From positions 432,624-496,623 of the forward strand of contig NZ_KE695649.1 of assembly GCF_000454065.1 (NCBI RefSeq): a DNA stretch of 64,000 bases, written 5' to 3'. The notes beneath the pieces are model-generated. The model was not told the origin of the DNA. It was given only the letters and a program-made list of their open reading frames with translations, and did not search any database. A program made the translations under genes and the position numbers. The DNA comes from Brevibacillus thermoruber 423. Lineage in GTDB: Bacteria > Bacillota > Bacilli > Brevibacillales > Brevibacillaceae. Positions 9,786 through 18,856 of the stretch are shown piece by piece (positions within the stretch are counted from its first letter, which is position 1; every line of letters starts with the position of its first letter).

Positions 9786-11513
9786 GTGAAAGCAGAACTG
9801 CAGCCAGCCGCGACACCGTCCAAACGGATGTCCTTCACCGCTTCGCCGTCCTTTGTCTACGTGCTGGTTTCGCCGCTGTTCCTGATCCTTTTGGCCTACG
9901 TCATCTATCCGCTGTTTGAAACGTTCGTCGCCAGCGTCAGCGTGGACGGGCAGCTCACGTGGAAAAACTACGCCCGCTTCTTCAGCCTGGAGCACACGGC
10001 CAACCTGGAAGCGCTCTGGACCAGCGTCTACATATCCGTGTTGAGCGTCATCACCTGCGGCATCGTCGGCGTGACGATGGCCTTTTTGCTGGAACGCTAC
10101 GAGTTTCCGGGGCGGAAAATCCTCTCCGTGCTCGCCCTGGTGCCGATGGCGCTGCCGCCGCTCATCGGTGTGCTGTCGTTTACGTTTTTGTACGGGGAAA
10201 GCGGCATATTCCCTCGATTGTTCAAGGAACTGTTCGGTCTGGAGCAGGTGCCGTTTGCGCTGAAAGGAATACCGGGCGTCGTCGTGGTCCACACCTTTAC
10301 CATGTACACCTATTTTTTCATGACGGCGTCGGCGGCGATCAAAGGTCTTGACCCGTCGCTGGAAGAGGCGGCGGCAAGCCTGGGCGCCAACCGCTTTACC
10401 GTCTGGCGGCGGGTGATCCTGCCGATGCTGACGCCGGCCATGGTGGCGTCGTCGCTCCTGGTGTTCATGATCTCCATGGCATCCTACACGGCGCCGCTGA
10501 TCTTCGGCATCGACCGGACGATGACGATGCAGATCTACCTGTCCCGGACCAACGGCGACCTGGACATGGCGGCCGCCCAGTCGACGGTCCTGTCCGTCGT
10601 CTCCATCGCCTTTTTGCTGCTGATGCGCTGGTACCAGGGAGCGCGCAGCTACCAGAACCTGAGCAAGGGGATCAGCGTGCACCGGACCGAGGTGAAAAGC
10701 AAAGCGGGCCGCTATGTCTGCATGGTACTGGCCTTCATCGGCATCGTCATCCTGATGCTGCCGATCCTCGTGCTGGTGTTGATCTCGTTTTCGGTGGACG
10801 GCACCTGGACGGTGCAGATTCTTCCGCCGCAGTATACGCTGGACCACTACATCGACCTGTTTACGGACAGCAAGACCTGGCGGCCGATTGCCAACAGCCT
10901 GGAACTGAGCGCGATCGCCACCGTCGGCATCGTCCTGTTCGGGGTGGCGGCGGCGTACGCGATGGTGCGGCTGCGCTTTCGCGGCAAAACGCTGCTCGAC
11001 GTGCTGATCATGCTGCCGTGGGCTCTGCCCGGCACTGTCGTCGCCGTCAACCTGATCGCCGCGTTCAGCGAGCCGACCGTTTTCAGCTTTGGCCAGGTAC
11101 TGATCGGCACGTTCTGGATCATCCCGCTCGCCTATTTCGTCCGCCATCTGCCGCTGGTGTTCCGCTCCACGTCGGCCACGCTGATGCAGATGGACCCGTC
11201 GGTGGAGGAAGCAGCGCGCAACCTTGGGGCGTCGTGGTGGTACAGCTTCCGCCGCGTCGTCTTTCCGATGGCGTTCGGCGGGATTTTGGCCGGCACGCTG
11301 TTGGCGTTCGTTCAGTGCATCGGCGAGTTCGTCGCCTCGATCCTGATCTTCACGCCGCGGACAATGCCGCTGTCGGTCGCCATTTTCCAGCGCATGTACA
11401 CGTTCGAATTCGGCACCGCGTGCGCATACGGCGTACTGCAAATTACGGTCATCATCATCGTCCTGTTCATCTCCAGAAAACTGGCCGGCGACAAGGCGGG
11501 CACGGCGGTGTAG
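9786..11513 (+). CDS. ABC transporter permease, two fused domains (FbpB/ThiP-like)
   Basis: A 575-residue permease with about 12 membrane helices, made of two homologous BPD-type halves joined in one chain. Each half has an EAA coupling loop: LEEAAASLGANRFTVWRRV in the first half and VEEAARNLGASWWYSFRRV in the second. Fused permeases of this kind are typical of iron(III), thiamine and 2-aminoethylphosphonate importers. GTG 9786 is selected because AAGGAGGAGG lies just upstream. It partners with the preceding ATPase and lipoprotein. The following gene is separated by 159 bp. Confidence 0.92.
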   Translation: MKAELQPAATPSKRMSFTASPSFVYVLVSPLFLILLAYVIYPLFETFVASVSVDGQLTWKNYARFFSLEHTANLEALWTSVYISVLSVITCGIVGVTMAFLLERYEFPGRKILSVLALVPMALPPLIGVLSFTFLYGESGIFPRLFKELFGLEQVPFALKGIPGVVVVHTFTMYTYFFMTASAAIKGLDPSLEEAAASLGANRFTVWRRVILPMLTPAMVASSLLVFMISMASYTAPLIFGIDRTMTMQIYLSRTNGDLDMAAAQSTVLSVVSIAFLLLMRWYQGARSYQNLSKGISVHRTEVKSKAGRYVCMVLAFIGIVILMLPILVLVLISFSVDGTWTVQILPPQYTLDHYIDLFTDSKTWRPIANSLELSAIATVGIVLFGVAAAYAMVRLRFRGKTLLDVLIMLPWALPGTVVAVNLIAAFSEPTVFSFGQVLIGTFWIIPLAYFVRHLPLVFRSTSATLMQMDPSVEEAARNLGASWWYSFRRVVFPMAFGGILAGTLLAFVQCIGEFVASILIFTPRTMPLSVAIFQRMYTFEFGTACAYGVLQITVIIIVLFISRKLAGDKAGTAV

Positions 11514-11626
11514 GCGGGTGCCGTGCGCTTTCCCGTCCCGAAAGACGGCAGCGTCCGTGCATGTCCGTTTCAGCTTCCGCGGGTCAATCCATGGCGACAG
11601 CAGGATGCAGCTTCTTGGGAGGCCAT

Positions 11627-11646
11627 GATTGATGCATACATCAATC
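11627..11646 (+). promoter_or_regulatory. 20-bp perfect dyad before the secreted deacetylase gene
   Basis: GATTGATG and CATCAATC flank a 4-bp CATA spacer. It lies 27 bp before the TTG start. It could be a protein-binding site for an internal promoter or a short RNA stem; no clear -35/-10 pair is seen beside it. Confidence 0.45.
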
Positions 11647-11672
11647 CCAAACAGGAAAGGGAGGAGCGTTCA

Positions 11673-14204
11673 TTGAGAAAGGGGACATTTGCCAAGCTGT
11701 TTTCCGTCGCATCAGCCGTGGCCCTGGCCGGCACTCTGGTATGGCCGCTGGCGCCCCGAACCGCCCATGCCGACCGGGGCGTGGTCGACTTGTGGAAAGC
11801 GATCAAGCCGCTGACCACCATTGCCAGCGCCATGAACACGGGGGCTCACCCGGATGACGAGCACAGCGCGATGCTCGCGTACCTGTCGCTCGGCAAAGGC
11901 GTGGACACGTTCAGCATCATCGCCAACCGCGGCGAAGGGGGCCAAAACGAAATCGGCAGCGAGCTGGGCAACGCGCTGGGGATCATCCGCACGCGCGAAC
12001 TGCAGGAAGCGTCCAAGGTCACCAACGTCACGCTGGGCATCCTCAGCGAAGCGATCAACGATCCCATCTACGACTTCGGCTTTTCCAAGAGCCCGGACGA
12101 GACACTGGCCAAATGGGGAGAACAGGTCGTCTACGAACGGCTGATCCGCAAGATTCGCGAACTGCGGCCGGACGTGGTCATCCCCGCGTTTTTGAACGAA
12201 CCCTCCACGCACGGACATCACCGCGCCATCAACGTAATCACGGTAAAAGCGTTCAAGGACGCCGCCGATCCGTCCGTGTTTCCGGAGCATCTGAAAAACG
12301 GGCTGCGCCCCTGGCAGCCCAAAAAGCTGTACGTCCCGGCGGATGAAAAAGACTACACGGTTCGCGTGCCGATCGGCGAGTACGACGAGGTGTACGGCGC
12401 GTCTTACCAGCAGTTGGGCGAGGAATCCCGCTTCATGCACAAGAGCCAGGGGATGGGGCGCCACTACGACGAAGGGCCCAGCTTCAACTACTACAAACTG
12501 GAGCAGTCAACGGTTCCGTCTAAAGCCCGGGAAACGGACTTTTTCGAGGGCATCGCCTACACCTTTGACGACCTGGCTCGGGAAGTGGCCGGCAAGCCGG
12601 GCGGAGAAAAGCTGGCCAGGGAGCTTCGCACCCTGCAAAAAGACGCTGACGACGTGATCGCCGCCTACCCGGGCTTTGCCGACGTGGCCAGGGAAGTGCA
12701 CGACATGCTGTCGGACGTGCAGCGGGCGCTGACCGTCGTGCAGGAAGCCAAACTGGACGAAGAGACCAGGGCGGACCTGACCCACCGTCTGAAGGTAAAG
12801 GAACGGCAGTTGTACACGGCGAGTGCGGAAGCGCTGTCGCTGGTGGCCAAAGTAAGACCGGAGACAGGCGAACTGGTCGCCGGTCAGACCACCACCGTGA
12901 AGGTGACGGCGTACAACGGCGGACAGGTGCCGCTGAAAGACGTCAGCCTGAAGCTGAATGTGCCGGAAGGATGGCGGGCCAAGCCGTTGGGGGCGACCAG
13001 CTTCGACCAGGTGGGGTACAACCAGACCGTCACAGCCGCGTACGAGGTGGAGGTGCCGAAAGACGCGCCGCTGTTCCAGCCGTATCTGCCGCCGTCCATC
13101 ACTGCGGACGTATCGTACAAGGCGTTCGGCTCCACCGCGGTCAGCCGCGTCGTTCCGTCTGATGCCGTCGCCGTCCTGCCGCCGTTCTCGCTGTCGCTCG
13201 ATCCGGGCGCAGCTGTTCTGAACACGTTGAAGCCGCAAGAGCCGATTTCGGTGAAGGTGACGGTAAAGAACTACCAGCCGGGTGCGGCGGAAGCGGACAT
13301 CTCGCTGGACGTCCCGGCAGGCTGGTCGGTAGAACCGAAGGCCAGTCCGCTGGCGTTTGCCTCCAAAGGGGAGACCAAGTCGGTCGCGTTTACGGTAAAG
13401 CCGTCCGCCGCCGTCAAATCGGGCACGTACACGGTGACGGCCGTGGCGCGCGCGGGGGCAAAGGAAAGCCGCCATGGCGCCCAGGTGATCCACTATCCGC
13501 ACATCGGCACCACGTATTACGTCCAACCGGCTGAGCTGATGATTCAGGCGTTTGACCTGAAAGTGCCGGAAGGGTTGAAAGTGGGGTACGTCTCCAGCGG
13601 TTTTGACAACATCGACCAGTACCTGAAACAGGTCGGCGTCAACGTCACCCTCCTCAGCGCCAAGGACATCGAGTCTGGCGACCTCAGCCAGTACGACACG
13701 ATCGTGCTGGGCATCCGGGCGTACGGGTTCCGTCCCGAACTGATTTCGAGCAACGCCCGCCTGTTGAAGTACGTGGAAAACGGCGGCAACCTGGTGTTGC
13801 AGTACCACAAGCCGGAAGACAAGTGGAAGCCGGAGCTGGCGCCGTACCCGATCACGATCGGCACGCCGCTGATTGAATGGCGCGTCACCGATGAACAGTC
13901 GAAAGTCACCATGCTTGCGCCGGAGCATCCCATTTTCACCGCGCCCAACAAGATCACGGAGGAAGACTGGAACGGCTGGATTCAGGACCGTTCCGCCTAC
14001 AACCCGTCGCAGTGGGGCAAGGAGTACGTGGAGCTGATCGCAAACGGCGATCCGGGCGAGAAGGAGTTTACCGGCACGTTCCTCACCGCGAAATACGGCA
14101 AAGGGACGTACACCTACAGCTCGCTCGTCTGGTACCGTGAAATCCCCGCCCTGGTGCCGGGAGCCATTCGCTTGTTCGTCAACATGGTCAGCTTGAAGCC
14201 ATAA
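11673..14204 (+). CDS. Secreted PIG-L family deacetylase with NEW3-like and GATase-like C-terminal domains
   Basis: An 843-residue exported protein. TTG 11673 has AAAGGGAGGAG upstream and gives a clean signal peptide ending near AHA-D at residue 33. The PIG-L/LmbE zinc hydrolase domain follows with A58-H-P-D-D-E63 and the second metal motif THGHH near residues 178-182; this family removes acyl groups from GlcNAc-type amines. A helical stretch (about 330-400) leads to two immunoglobulin-like NEW3/CARDB-type segments (about 400-610). The last 200 residues look like a glutamine-amidotransferase/ThuA-like fold (YDTIVLGIRAYG, ENGGNLVLQYH). It probably trims an extracellular glycan or glycoconjugate before import. 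The natural substrate is unknown. Confidence 0.8.
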   Translation: MRKGTFAKLFSVASAVALAGTLVWPLAPRTAHADRGVVDLWKAIKPLTTIASAMNTGAHPDDEHSAMLAYLSLGKGVDTFSIIANRGEGGQNEIGSELGNALGIIRTRELQEASKVTNVTLGILSEAINDPIYDFGFSKSPDETLAKWGEQVVYERLIRKIRELRPDVVIPAFLNEPSTHGHHRAINVITVKAFKDAADPSVFPEHLKNGLRPWQPKKLYVPADEKDYTVRVPIGEYDEVYGASYQQLGEESRFMHKSQGMGRHYDEGPSFNYYKLEQSTVPSKARETDFFEGIAYTFDDLAREVAGKPGGEKLARELRTLQKDADDVIAAYPGFADVAREVHDMLSDVQRALTVVQEAKLDEETRADLTHRLKVKERQLYTASAEALSLVAKVRPETGELVAGQTTTVKVTAYNGGQVPLKDVSLKLNVPEGWRAKPLGATSFDQVGYNQTVTAAYEVEVPKDAPLFQPYLPPSITADVSYKAFGSTAVSRVVPSDAVAVLPPFSLSLDPGAAVLNTLKPQEPISVKVTVKNYQPGAAEADISLDVPAGWSVEPKASPLAFASKGETKSVAFTVKPSAAVKSGTYTVTAVARAGAKESRHGAQVIHYPHIGTTYYVQPAELMIQAFDLKVPEGLKVGYVSSGFDNIDQYLKQVGVNVTLLSAKDIESGDLSQYDTIVLGIRAYGFRPELISSNARLLKYVENGGNLVLQYHKPEDKWKPELAPYPITIGTPLIEWRVTDEQSKVTMLAPEHPIFTAPNKITEEDWNGWIQDRSAYNPSQWGKEYVELIANGDPGEKEFTGTFLTAKYGKGTYTYSSLVWYREIPALVPGAIRLFVNMVSLKP

Positions 14205-14221
14205 GGCAGGAAAACGGGACG

Positions 14222-14258
14222 GGAGAGACGGCCGCAGCCGGCCGTCTTCCCCGCTTTT
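14222..14258 (+). other. Intraoperon hairpin before the lyase gene
   Basis: GGGAGAGACGGCC and GGCCGTCTTCCCC pair across a short loop, with CTTTT after it. It may be a weak attenuator or an mRNA stabiliser between the secreted deacetylase and the lyase. Confidence 0.4.
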
Positions 14259-14331
14259 CCCGGCTCCCTGGCAGGCTGGAGGACCGCGGAAAAAGCAGTA
14301 GCAAGGAAACGGCAGGGAAGGAGATACGACA

Positions 14332-15843
14332 ATGGACTACAGAGAGCGGATTTTTCAACGGGAGGGAGCCCGGTTCCCCGGAAAGACGTACGCGGAGGCC
14401 GTGCTGGAACCGGCTTTTGCGGAAGCGAAAACCCATCTGCTGACGCCGATGATGGCGATCAACAAGGCGCACCTGATCATGCTGCGCGAGCAGGAGCTGA
14501 TCGCGGAGGACGAGGCGAAGGCGATTGCCCGCGCCCTCACCGCCATCGACTTGGACGAGCTGCGCCGCTCAGCCTATACGGGACAGTTTGAAGATTTGTT
14601 CTTTCAGGTAGAGAGCCGTCTCCTGGAGCTGGCCGGGGACGTGGCCGGCAATCTGCACCTGGCCCGCAGCCGCAACGACATGGGCGTCACCATCTACCGC
14701 ATGGTGCTGCGCGAAAAGCTGCTGGTCACGCTGGCTTCGGCGCTCTCTCTGAAAGAGCATTTGCTCCTGTTTGCGGAAGAACACACAGAGACGGTGATGA
14801 TCGGCTACACCCACACCCAGCAGGCGCAGCCGACGACGATGGCCCACTACGTCACGGCCGCGGCCGACTCGCTGTCGCGGGACATCCGCCGCCTGATCAG
14901 CGCCTACCGCACCTGCAACCGCAGTCCGATGGGAGCGGCGGCGCTGACCACCTCAGGCTTTCCCATCAGCCGTGAGCGGATGCGGCAGCTTCTCGCCTTT
15001 GACGAATTGGTGGAGAATTCCTACGACGCGATCGGCGGGGCAGACTACCTGGGTGAAACGGCGGCCGCCGTGCAGGTGGCGGCGATCAACCTGGGGCGGA
15101 CGGTGCAGGACATGCTGCAGTGGTGCACGCAGGAGTTTGACGTGCTGAAAGTGGCCGATCCGTACGTACAGATCAGCTCGATCATGCCGCAGAAGCGCAA
15201 TCCCGTCTCGTTCGAGCACATGCGCTCCCTGCTCTCGTCCAGCGCGGGCAGCGCCGCCGTCGTCTTGACGATGATGCACAACACGCCGTTCGGCGACATC
15301 GTCGACACGGAGGACGACATGCAGCCGTACGCCTGGCGCAGCCTGGCCGTGCTGGAGCAGATGTACCGCCTGATGGCCTGCGTGGTCGGCACGATGGAGG
15401 TAAACAAGGAGGGGCTGCTGGCGCGGGCCAAAGGCAGCTTCGCCACGGTGACGGAGCTGGCCGACACGCTGGTGCGCATCGACCGGCTGTCCTTCCGCAC
15501 GGCGCACCACATCGTCAGCCGCGTGGTGAAGGAGGCGGCGGCCCAAGGGCTGCGGGCGGACGAGATCAGCCTCGATCTGGTCAATCGGGCGGCCCGGGAG
15601 GTCATCGGACGGACGCTGGCGATCACGGCCGAGCAGCTTCGCCAGGCGCTCGATCCGGTTCATTTCGTCGCCGTTCGCAAGCTGCCCGGCGGGCCCAACG
15701 CGGAGGAGATGAAGCGGATGATCGGCGAACGGAGGCAGTCGCTGCAGGCGGAAATGGCCTGGCTGAAGCAGGCCCGGGAGGCGTGCGACCAGGCGATGCG
15801 CCATTTGGATCAGGTCATGGCCGAATGGAGTGAACAGAAATGA
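14332..15843 (+). CDS. Argininosuccinate lyase homolog (fumarase/aspartase superfamily), specificity unassigned
   Basis: A 503-residue lyase. The superfamily signature SSIMPQKRNP is at about residues 282-291, carrying the catalytic Ser loop, with HLARSRNDM earlier. The family eliminates fumarate from N- or O-succinyl-type substrates by beta-elimination. Unlike true ArgH, the signature continues into VSFEHMRSLL and a later stretch reads NTPFGDIVDTEDDMQ. I associate this pattern with side branches such as the EDDS-lyase-like group, from memory. There is no argG or other arginine gene nearby, and the gene sits inside a transporter/deacetylase operon, so a catabolic role on an imported compound is more likely than arginine synthesis. 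It overlaps the next gene by 4 bp. Confidence 0.75.
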   Translation: MDYRERIFQREGARFPGKTYAEAVLEPAFAEAKTHLLTPMMAINKAHLIMLREQELIAEDEAKAIARALTAIDLDELRRSAYTGQFEDLFFQVESRLLELAGDVAGNLHLARSRNDMGVTIYRMVLREKLLVTLASALSLKEHLLLFAEEHTETVMIGYTHTQQAQPTTMAHYVTAAADSLSRDIRRLISAYRTCNRSPMGAAALTTSGFPISRERMRQLLAFDELVENSYDAIGGADYLGETAAAVQVAAINLGRTVQDMLQWCTQEFDVLKVADPYVQISSIMPQKRNPVSFEHMRSLLSSSAGSAAVVLTMMHNTPFGDIVDTEDDMQPYAWRSLAVLEQMYRLMACVVGTMEVNKEGLLARAKGSFATVTELADTLVRIDRLSFRTAHHIVSRVVKEAAAQGLRADEISLDLVNRAAREVIGRTLAITAEQLRQALDPVHFVAVRKLPGGPNAEEMKRMIGERRQSLQAEMAWLKQAREACDQAMRHLDQVMAEWSEQK

Positions 15844-16853
15844 CGGCGGTACACATCCCCCTGCTGGCCGTGGACGGCGGCGGCACGAAATGCCTCGCCG
15901 TCCTGACCGACCGGTCAAAGCGGACGCTCGGCGCGGGCCGGGCGGGTTCCTGCAACTACCAGGGGATTGGCAGGGAAGCGGCCGCGCGGGAATTGGCGGC
16001 CGCGATCAGCCAGGCGTTGGCGGAGGCGGCGGGGCGACTGCCGGCAGCCGTTCCCGACGACAGCGGAAGCGGCCCGGCGTGGGAGGTCGAGTGCGCCGTG
16101 TTCGGCCTGGCCGGATTGGATACGGAGCACGACCGGCAGGTGATCACGGGCATGGTCCGCGACGTCCTGGAGTTGCTGCGGATTCGCGTTCGCCACCTGA
16201 TCGTGGAGAACGACGGCTTTGCCGCCCTGCTGGGAGCGACCAACGGGGAGCCGGGCATTCTCGTGATCGCCGGGACCGGCTCGATCGCCTTCGGGGTGAA
16301 CCGGGCGGGCGAGACGGCGCGGGCGGGCGGATGGGGCCACCGCGTCGGGGACGAGGGCAGCGGGTACTGGATCGGCAAACAGGCGATCATGGCCGTGCTG
16401 AAAGCGGCGGACGGCCGCGGCGAGCCGACGCTGCTGGAGAGCCTGCTGCTGCCGCACCTGGGGCTCGACCGGGTGGACCAACTGTTCAACTGGACGTACG
16501 GTCCGGACTATTCCGTGGAAAAAGTGGGCGAACTGTCGCCGTTCGTCAGCCAGGCGGCCGACTCGCAGGATCGGGTGGCCGCGTCGATCCTGGAGGCCGC
16601 CGGCGAAGAGCTGTTTCTCGCCGCCCGCGCCGTCATCGAACGGCTGCGGATGAAAGAGCAGCCGTTCAAGATGATCCTGCAGGGAGGCGTGCTGCAAAAC
16701 GACGAGCGCGTCCGCCGCATCGTCATCGAGCACGCCCGCCGCTACACGCCGCAGGTGACCATCGACAAGGCGCAGAACGATCCGATCTTCGGCGTGATTG
16801 CCAAAGGGTTGGCCTATCTGGAGAAACGGGCCGGCGAGAGCGAGGAGGTGTAG
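15840..16853 (+). CDS. BadF/BadG/BcrA/BcrD ATPase family protein, probable N-acetylglucosamine/glucosamine kinase
   Basis: A 337-residue ASKHA-fold protein. The phosphate-binding DGGGTK lies at residues 12-17, IAGTGSIAFG near 143 and the adenosine motif LQGGVLQND near 281. This is the arrangement of human NAGK-like GlcNAc kinases and their bacterial relatives, which phosphorylate free amino sugars in the cytoplasm. The ATGA overlap with the lyase indicates translational coupling. In context it would trap the sugar released by the lyase and deacetylase. A benzoyl-CoA reductase activator role is unlikely because no reductase genes or Cys cluster are present. Confidence 0.8.
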   Translation: MTAVHIPLLAVDGGGTKCLAVLTDRSKRTLGAGRAGSCNYQGIGREAAARELAAAISQALAEAAGRLPAAVPDDSGSGPAWEVECAVFGLAGLDTEHDRQVITGMVRDVLELLRIRVRHLIVENDGFAALLGATNGEPGILVIAGTGSIAFGVNRAGETARAGGWGHRVGDEGSGYWIGKQAIMAVLKAADGRGEPTLLESLLLPHLGLDRVDQLFNWTYGPDYSVEKVGELSPFVSQAADSQDRVAASILEAAGEELFLAARAVIERLRMKEQPFKMILQGGVLQNDERVRRIVIEHARRYTPQVTIDKAQNDPIFGVIAKGLAYLEKRAGESEEV

Positions 16854-16855
16854 TC

Positions 16856-17593
16856 ATGAAACGACTGATGTTTGTCTTTCCCCATCCCGACGACGAATCG
16901 TTTGCCTGCGGCGGGACGCTGGCCAAATGCAGCGAGGCCGGACAGGAGACCTACCTCATCTGCGTCACGTCCGGCTGCAGGGGGCGTTCCGGCCCGTTTG
17001 CGCTCGACAGCCGGGAATCACTGGCCCGCCACCGCGAACAGGAGCTGGCCAAAGCGGCGCACATCCTCGGCATTACGCGGCTGGAGCTGTACCGCTATCC
17101 CGACGGCGGTCTGGCCGAAGTCGATCCCCGCGAACTGGCCGGACGGCTGGCGTCCGCCATCGTGGAGTGGAAGCCGCACGTGGTGGTCACGTTTCCCCCC
17201 GACGGAGTGACGGGCCATCCCGACCACATCGCCGTCTGCCGCGCGACCGGCATGGCGGTGGAGCAGGCGGAGCAGGTACTGCCGCCGGACGATTGGCCCG
17301 ATCTGTACTTCGTCTCCATCCCGCACTACTACGACCATTGCCCGGACAAAGGACCGGCGCCCGCCGTGCCAATCACCGGCAAGGTGGACATCACCCGCTA
17401 CCGCGACCGCAAAGGGGAGGCGCTCCGGGCCCACCAAAGCCAGGTCTACTCCGTCAACCGCGCCTACCCCGGCGTCATGGAGGGAGACTACGGGGTGATC
17501 GGCTGCTACGAGTATTACACGCTGGTCCGTTCCGGCGGCCGCCCCGTGAAGCCGGTCGCGCCGGAGAACGGGATTCCGGTGATGGAGTGGTAG
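16856..17593 (+). CDS. Cytoplasmic PIG-L family deacetylase/amidase (BshB-like)
   Basis: A 245-residue zinc-dependent hydrolase without a signal peptide. H10-P-D-D-E14 and G120-HPDH124 are the two metal-binding motifs shared by BshB, MshB and bacillithiol S-conjugate amidases. ATG 16856 follows GAGGAGG and starts 2 bp after the stop of the kinase gene. It is the last gene of the ROK operon. Length and motifs match BshB2/Bca-type proteins, but the operon lacks other bacillithiol biosynthesis genes (bshA, bshC), so a catabolic deacetylase or amidase acting on the imported substrate is the more economical reading. Confidence 0.85.
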   Translation: MKRLMFVFPHPDDESFACGGTLAKCSEAGQETYLICVTSGCRGRSGPFALDSRESLARHREQELAKAAHILGITRLELYRYPDGGLAEVDPRELAGRLASAIVEWKPHVVVTFPPDGVTGHPDHIAVCRATGMAVEQAEQVLPPDDWPDLYFVSIPHYYDHCPDKGPAPAVPITGKVDITRYRDRKGEALRAHQSQVYSVNRAYPGVMEGDYGVIGCYEYYTLVRSGGRPVKPVAPENGIPVMEW

Positions 17594-17814
17594 CATTTTC
17601 GGGAAGGGTGGAGGGAACGTATCCGATCAATTTGATGTGATCGGAGTCCGATGAGGACGGACGAGGTCTTTGGGGCCGCGAATGACAGGTCTGCTCCGTC
17701 ACCCGTCTCGACATGCAAAAGCGTTGAAGGACGAACCATTTGGCAGACGATGCGTGGTGCCTTTTCGCATCCTTTTCGGATAGGGTGCTGCGCGTACCAG
17801 ACGGAGGTGATCGA

Positions 17815-18396
17815 ATGGGGGCCCAACTTAACGTAACCCTCTATACAAGGAAAGGAATCGAATTTTCAGAATGCGACAAGATGCTTCGCAAAAACAATGT
17901 TATCTGCGACATTGTCGAGATCGAAATCATCGAGGATTGGAACTATCATCATCAACAATTCTTGTCTCCAGATACCGACCTTGCCCTGCTGCATGAACAT
18001 ATCGAGCAGGGAAAGATTTGCCTTGTTCGCTGCATGGTAAACCAATCGTCACATGGAGGGTGCTACGTACAAAAGAACAACGGCATCTACGAGCTTTCTG
18101 CATGGTTCGATCTGGACCGATATCCGGAATTGGATGCAGATCATGTGTCGGAGAGAAATCGCCGGTTTTATGAAAGACTTTCCAGAGAAATTGGCAGTCT
18201 GGTAGAACACAAAGATTTTGTGATGGGCGGTGTTGGCGTTGAGACAACCATCACCTATGCAGACAATGTGAAGGAGATGATGGAGAACAGTTACAACGTT
18301 TTCCGATGGTTTTTGCCGTTCTCTTTCGGCGAACAACTTATCGGTTATCGAGAAGAGAAAACATCTAATTTGTTCGTGCTGGATAAAGTAGAGTAA
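17815..18396 (+). CDS. Hypothetical protein of unusual base composition
   Basis: A 193-residue soluble protein that I do not recognise. ATG 17815 has CGGAGGTGA at good spacing. The sequence is acidic and aromatic-rich with no signal peptide or membrane helix. The first 30 residues (LNVTLYTRKGIEFSECDKML) faintly resemble a glutaredoxin-like beta-alpha start, but no CxxC is present. Its codon use is clearly more AT-rich than the flanking genes, suggesting recent acquisition. It is preceded by about 220 bp with no gene and followed by a separate monooxygenase-like gene, so context gives no function. Confidence 0.65.
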   Translation: MGAQLNVTLYTRKGIEFSECDKMLRKNNVICDIVEIEIIEDWNYHHQQFLSPDTDLALLHEHIEQGKICLVRCMVNQSSHGGCYVQKNNGIYELSAWFDLDRYPELDADHVSERNRRFYERLSREIGSLVEHKDFVMGGVGVETTITYADNVKEMMENSYNVFRWFLPFSFGEQLIGYREEKTSNLFVLDKVE

Positions 18397-18517
18397 ACCA
18401 AAAGCCTAAACAAAAAATCACACGTTCAGCGGTCTGTAACCGGCTGGTCGAGAGCGGAAAGAGTCATTCTTGGCTGTACGGAGGATCGGGCTGTTGATCG
18501 GACAGGAGGACACCCCC

Positions 18518-18856
18518 ATGATGGACCGCTTTGCCCAGACACCGGAACCGCCCTATTACGCCGTCATTTTCACGTCGCAGCGAACGGAGGGAGAAAACGG
18601 CTACGGCGAAATGGCCGAGCGCATGGTGCGGCTTGCGTCCGGGCAGCCGGGCTTTCTCGGCGTCGAGAGCGTGCGTGACGCGTCCGGCTTCGGCGTGACC
18701 GTCTCCTACTGGTCGTCTCTGGAGGCGATCCGCGAGTGGAAGCGTCATGAGGAGCATCGGGCCGCCCAAGAGAAAGGAAAAACCGTCTGGTACGAACACT
18801 ACGTCACCCGCATCTGCAAAGTGGAGCGGGACTATGCCCTGGACAGCTTGCGGTAA
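18518..18856 (+). CDS. Antibiotic biosynthesis monooxygenase (ABM) domain protein
   Basis: A 112-residue ferredoxin-like alpha/beta-barrel protein. The ORF can start at ATG 18518 or 18521; ACAGGAGGA lies 8 bp before the first. The pattern YYAVIFTSQRT, QPGFLGVESVRD and the Trp-rich YWSSLEAIREWKRHEEH is standard for YczJ-like ABM proteins, which dimerise and act as small cofactor-free oxygenases or heme/quinone-handling proteins. The actual substrate cannot be told from sequence. Confidence 0.85.
   Translation: MMDRFAQTPEPPYYAVIFTSQRTEGENGYGEMAERMVRLASGQPGFLGVESVRDASGFGVTVSYWSSLEAIREWKRHEEHRAAQEKGKTVWYEHYVTRICKVERDYALDSLR

Noticed and set aside
14332-15843. Assignment as arginine-biosynthetic argH
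   Set aside because: No other arginine genes nearby, and the residues after the SSIMPQKRNP signature differ from canonical ArgH; kept as a homolog of open specificity.
16856-17593. Assignment as bacillithiol biosynthesis gene bshB1
   Set aside because: No bshA, bshC or mgsA-panB cluster context; the catabolic operon context argues for another or reverse role.
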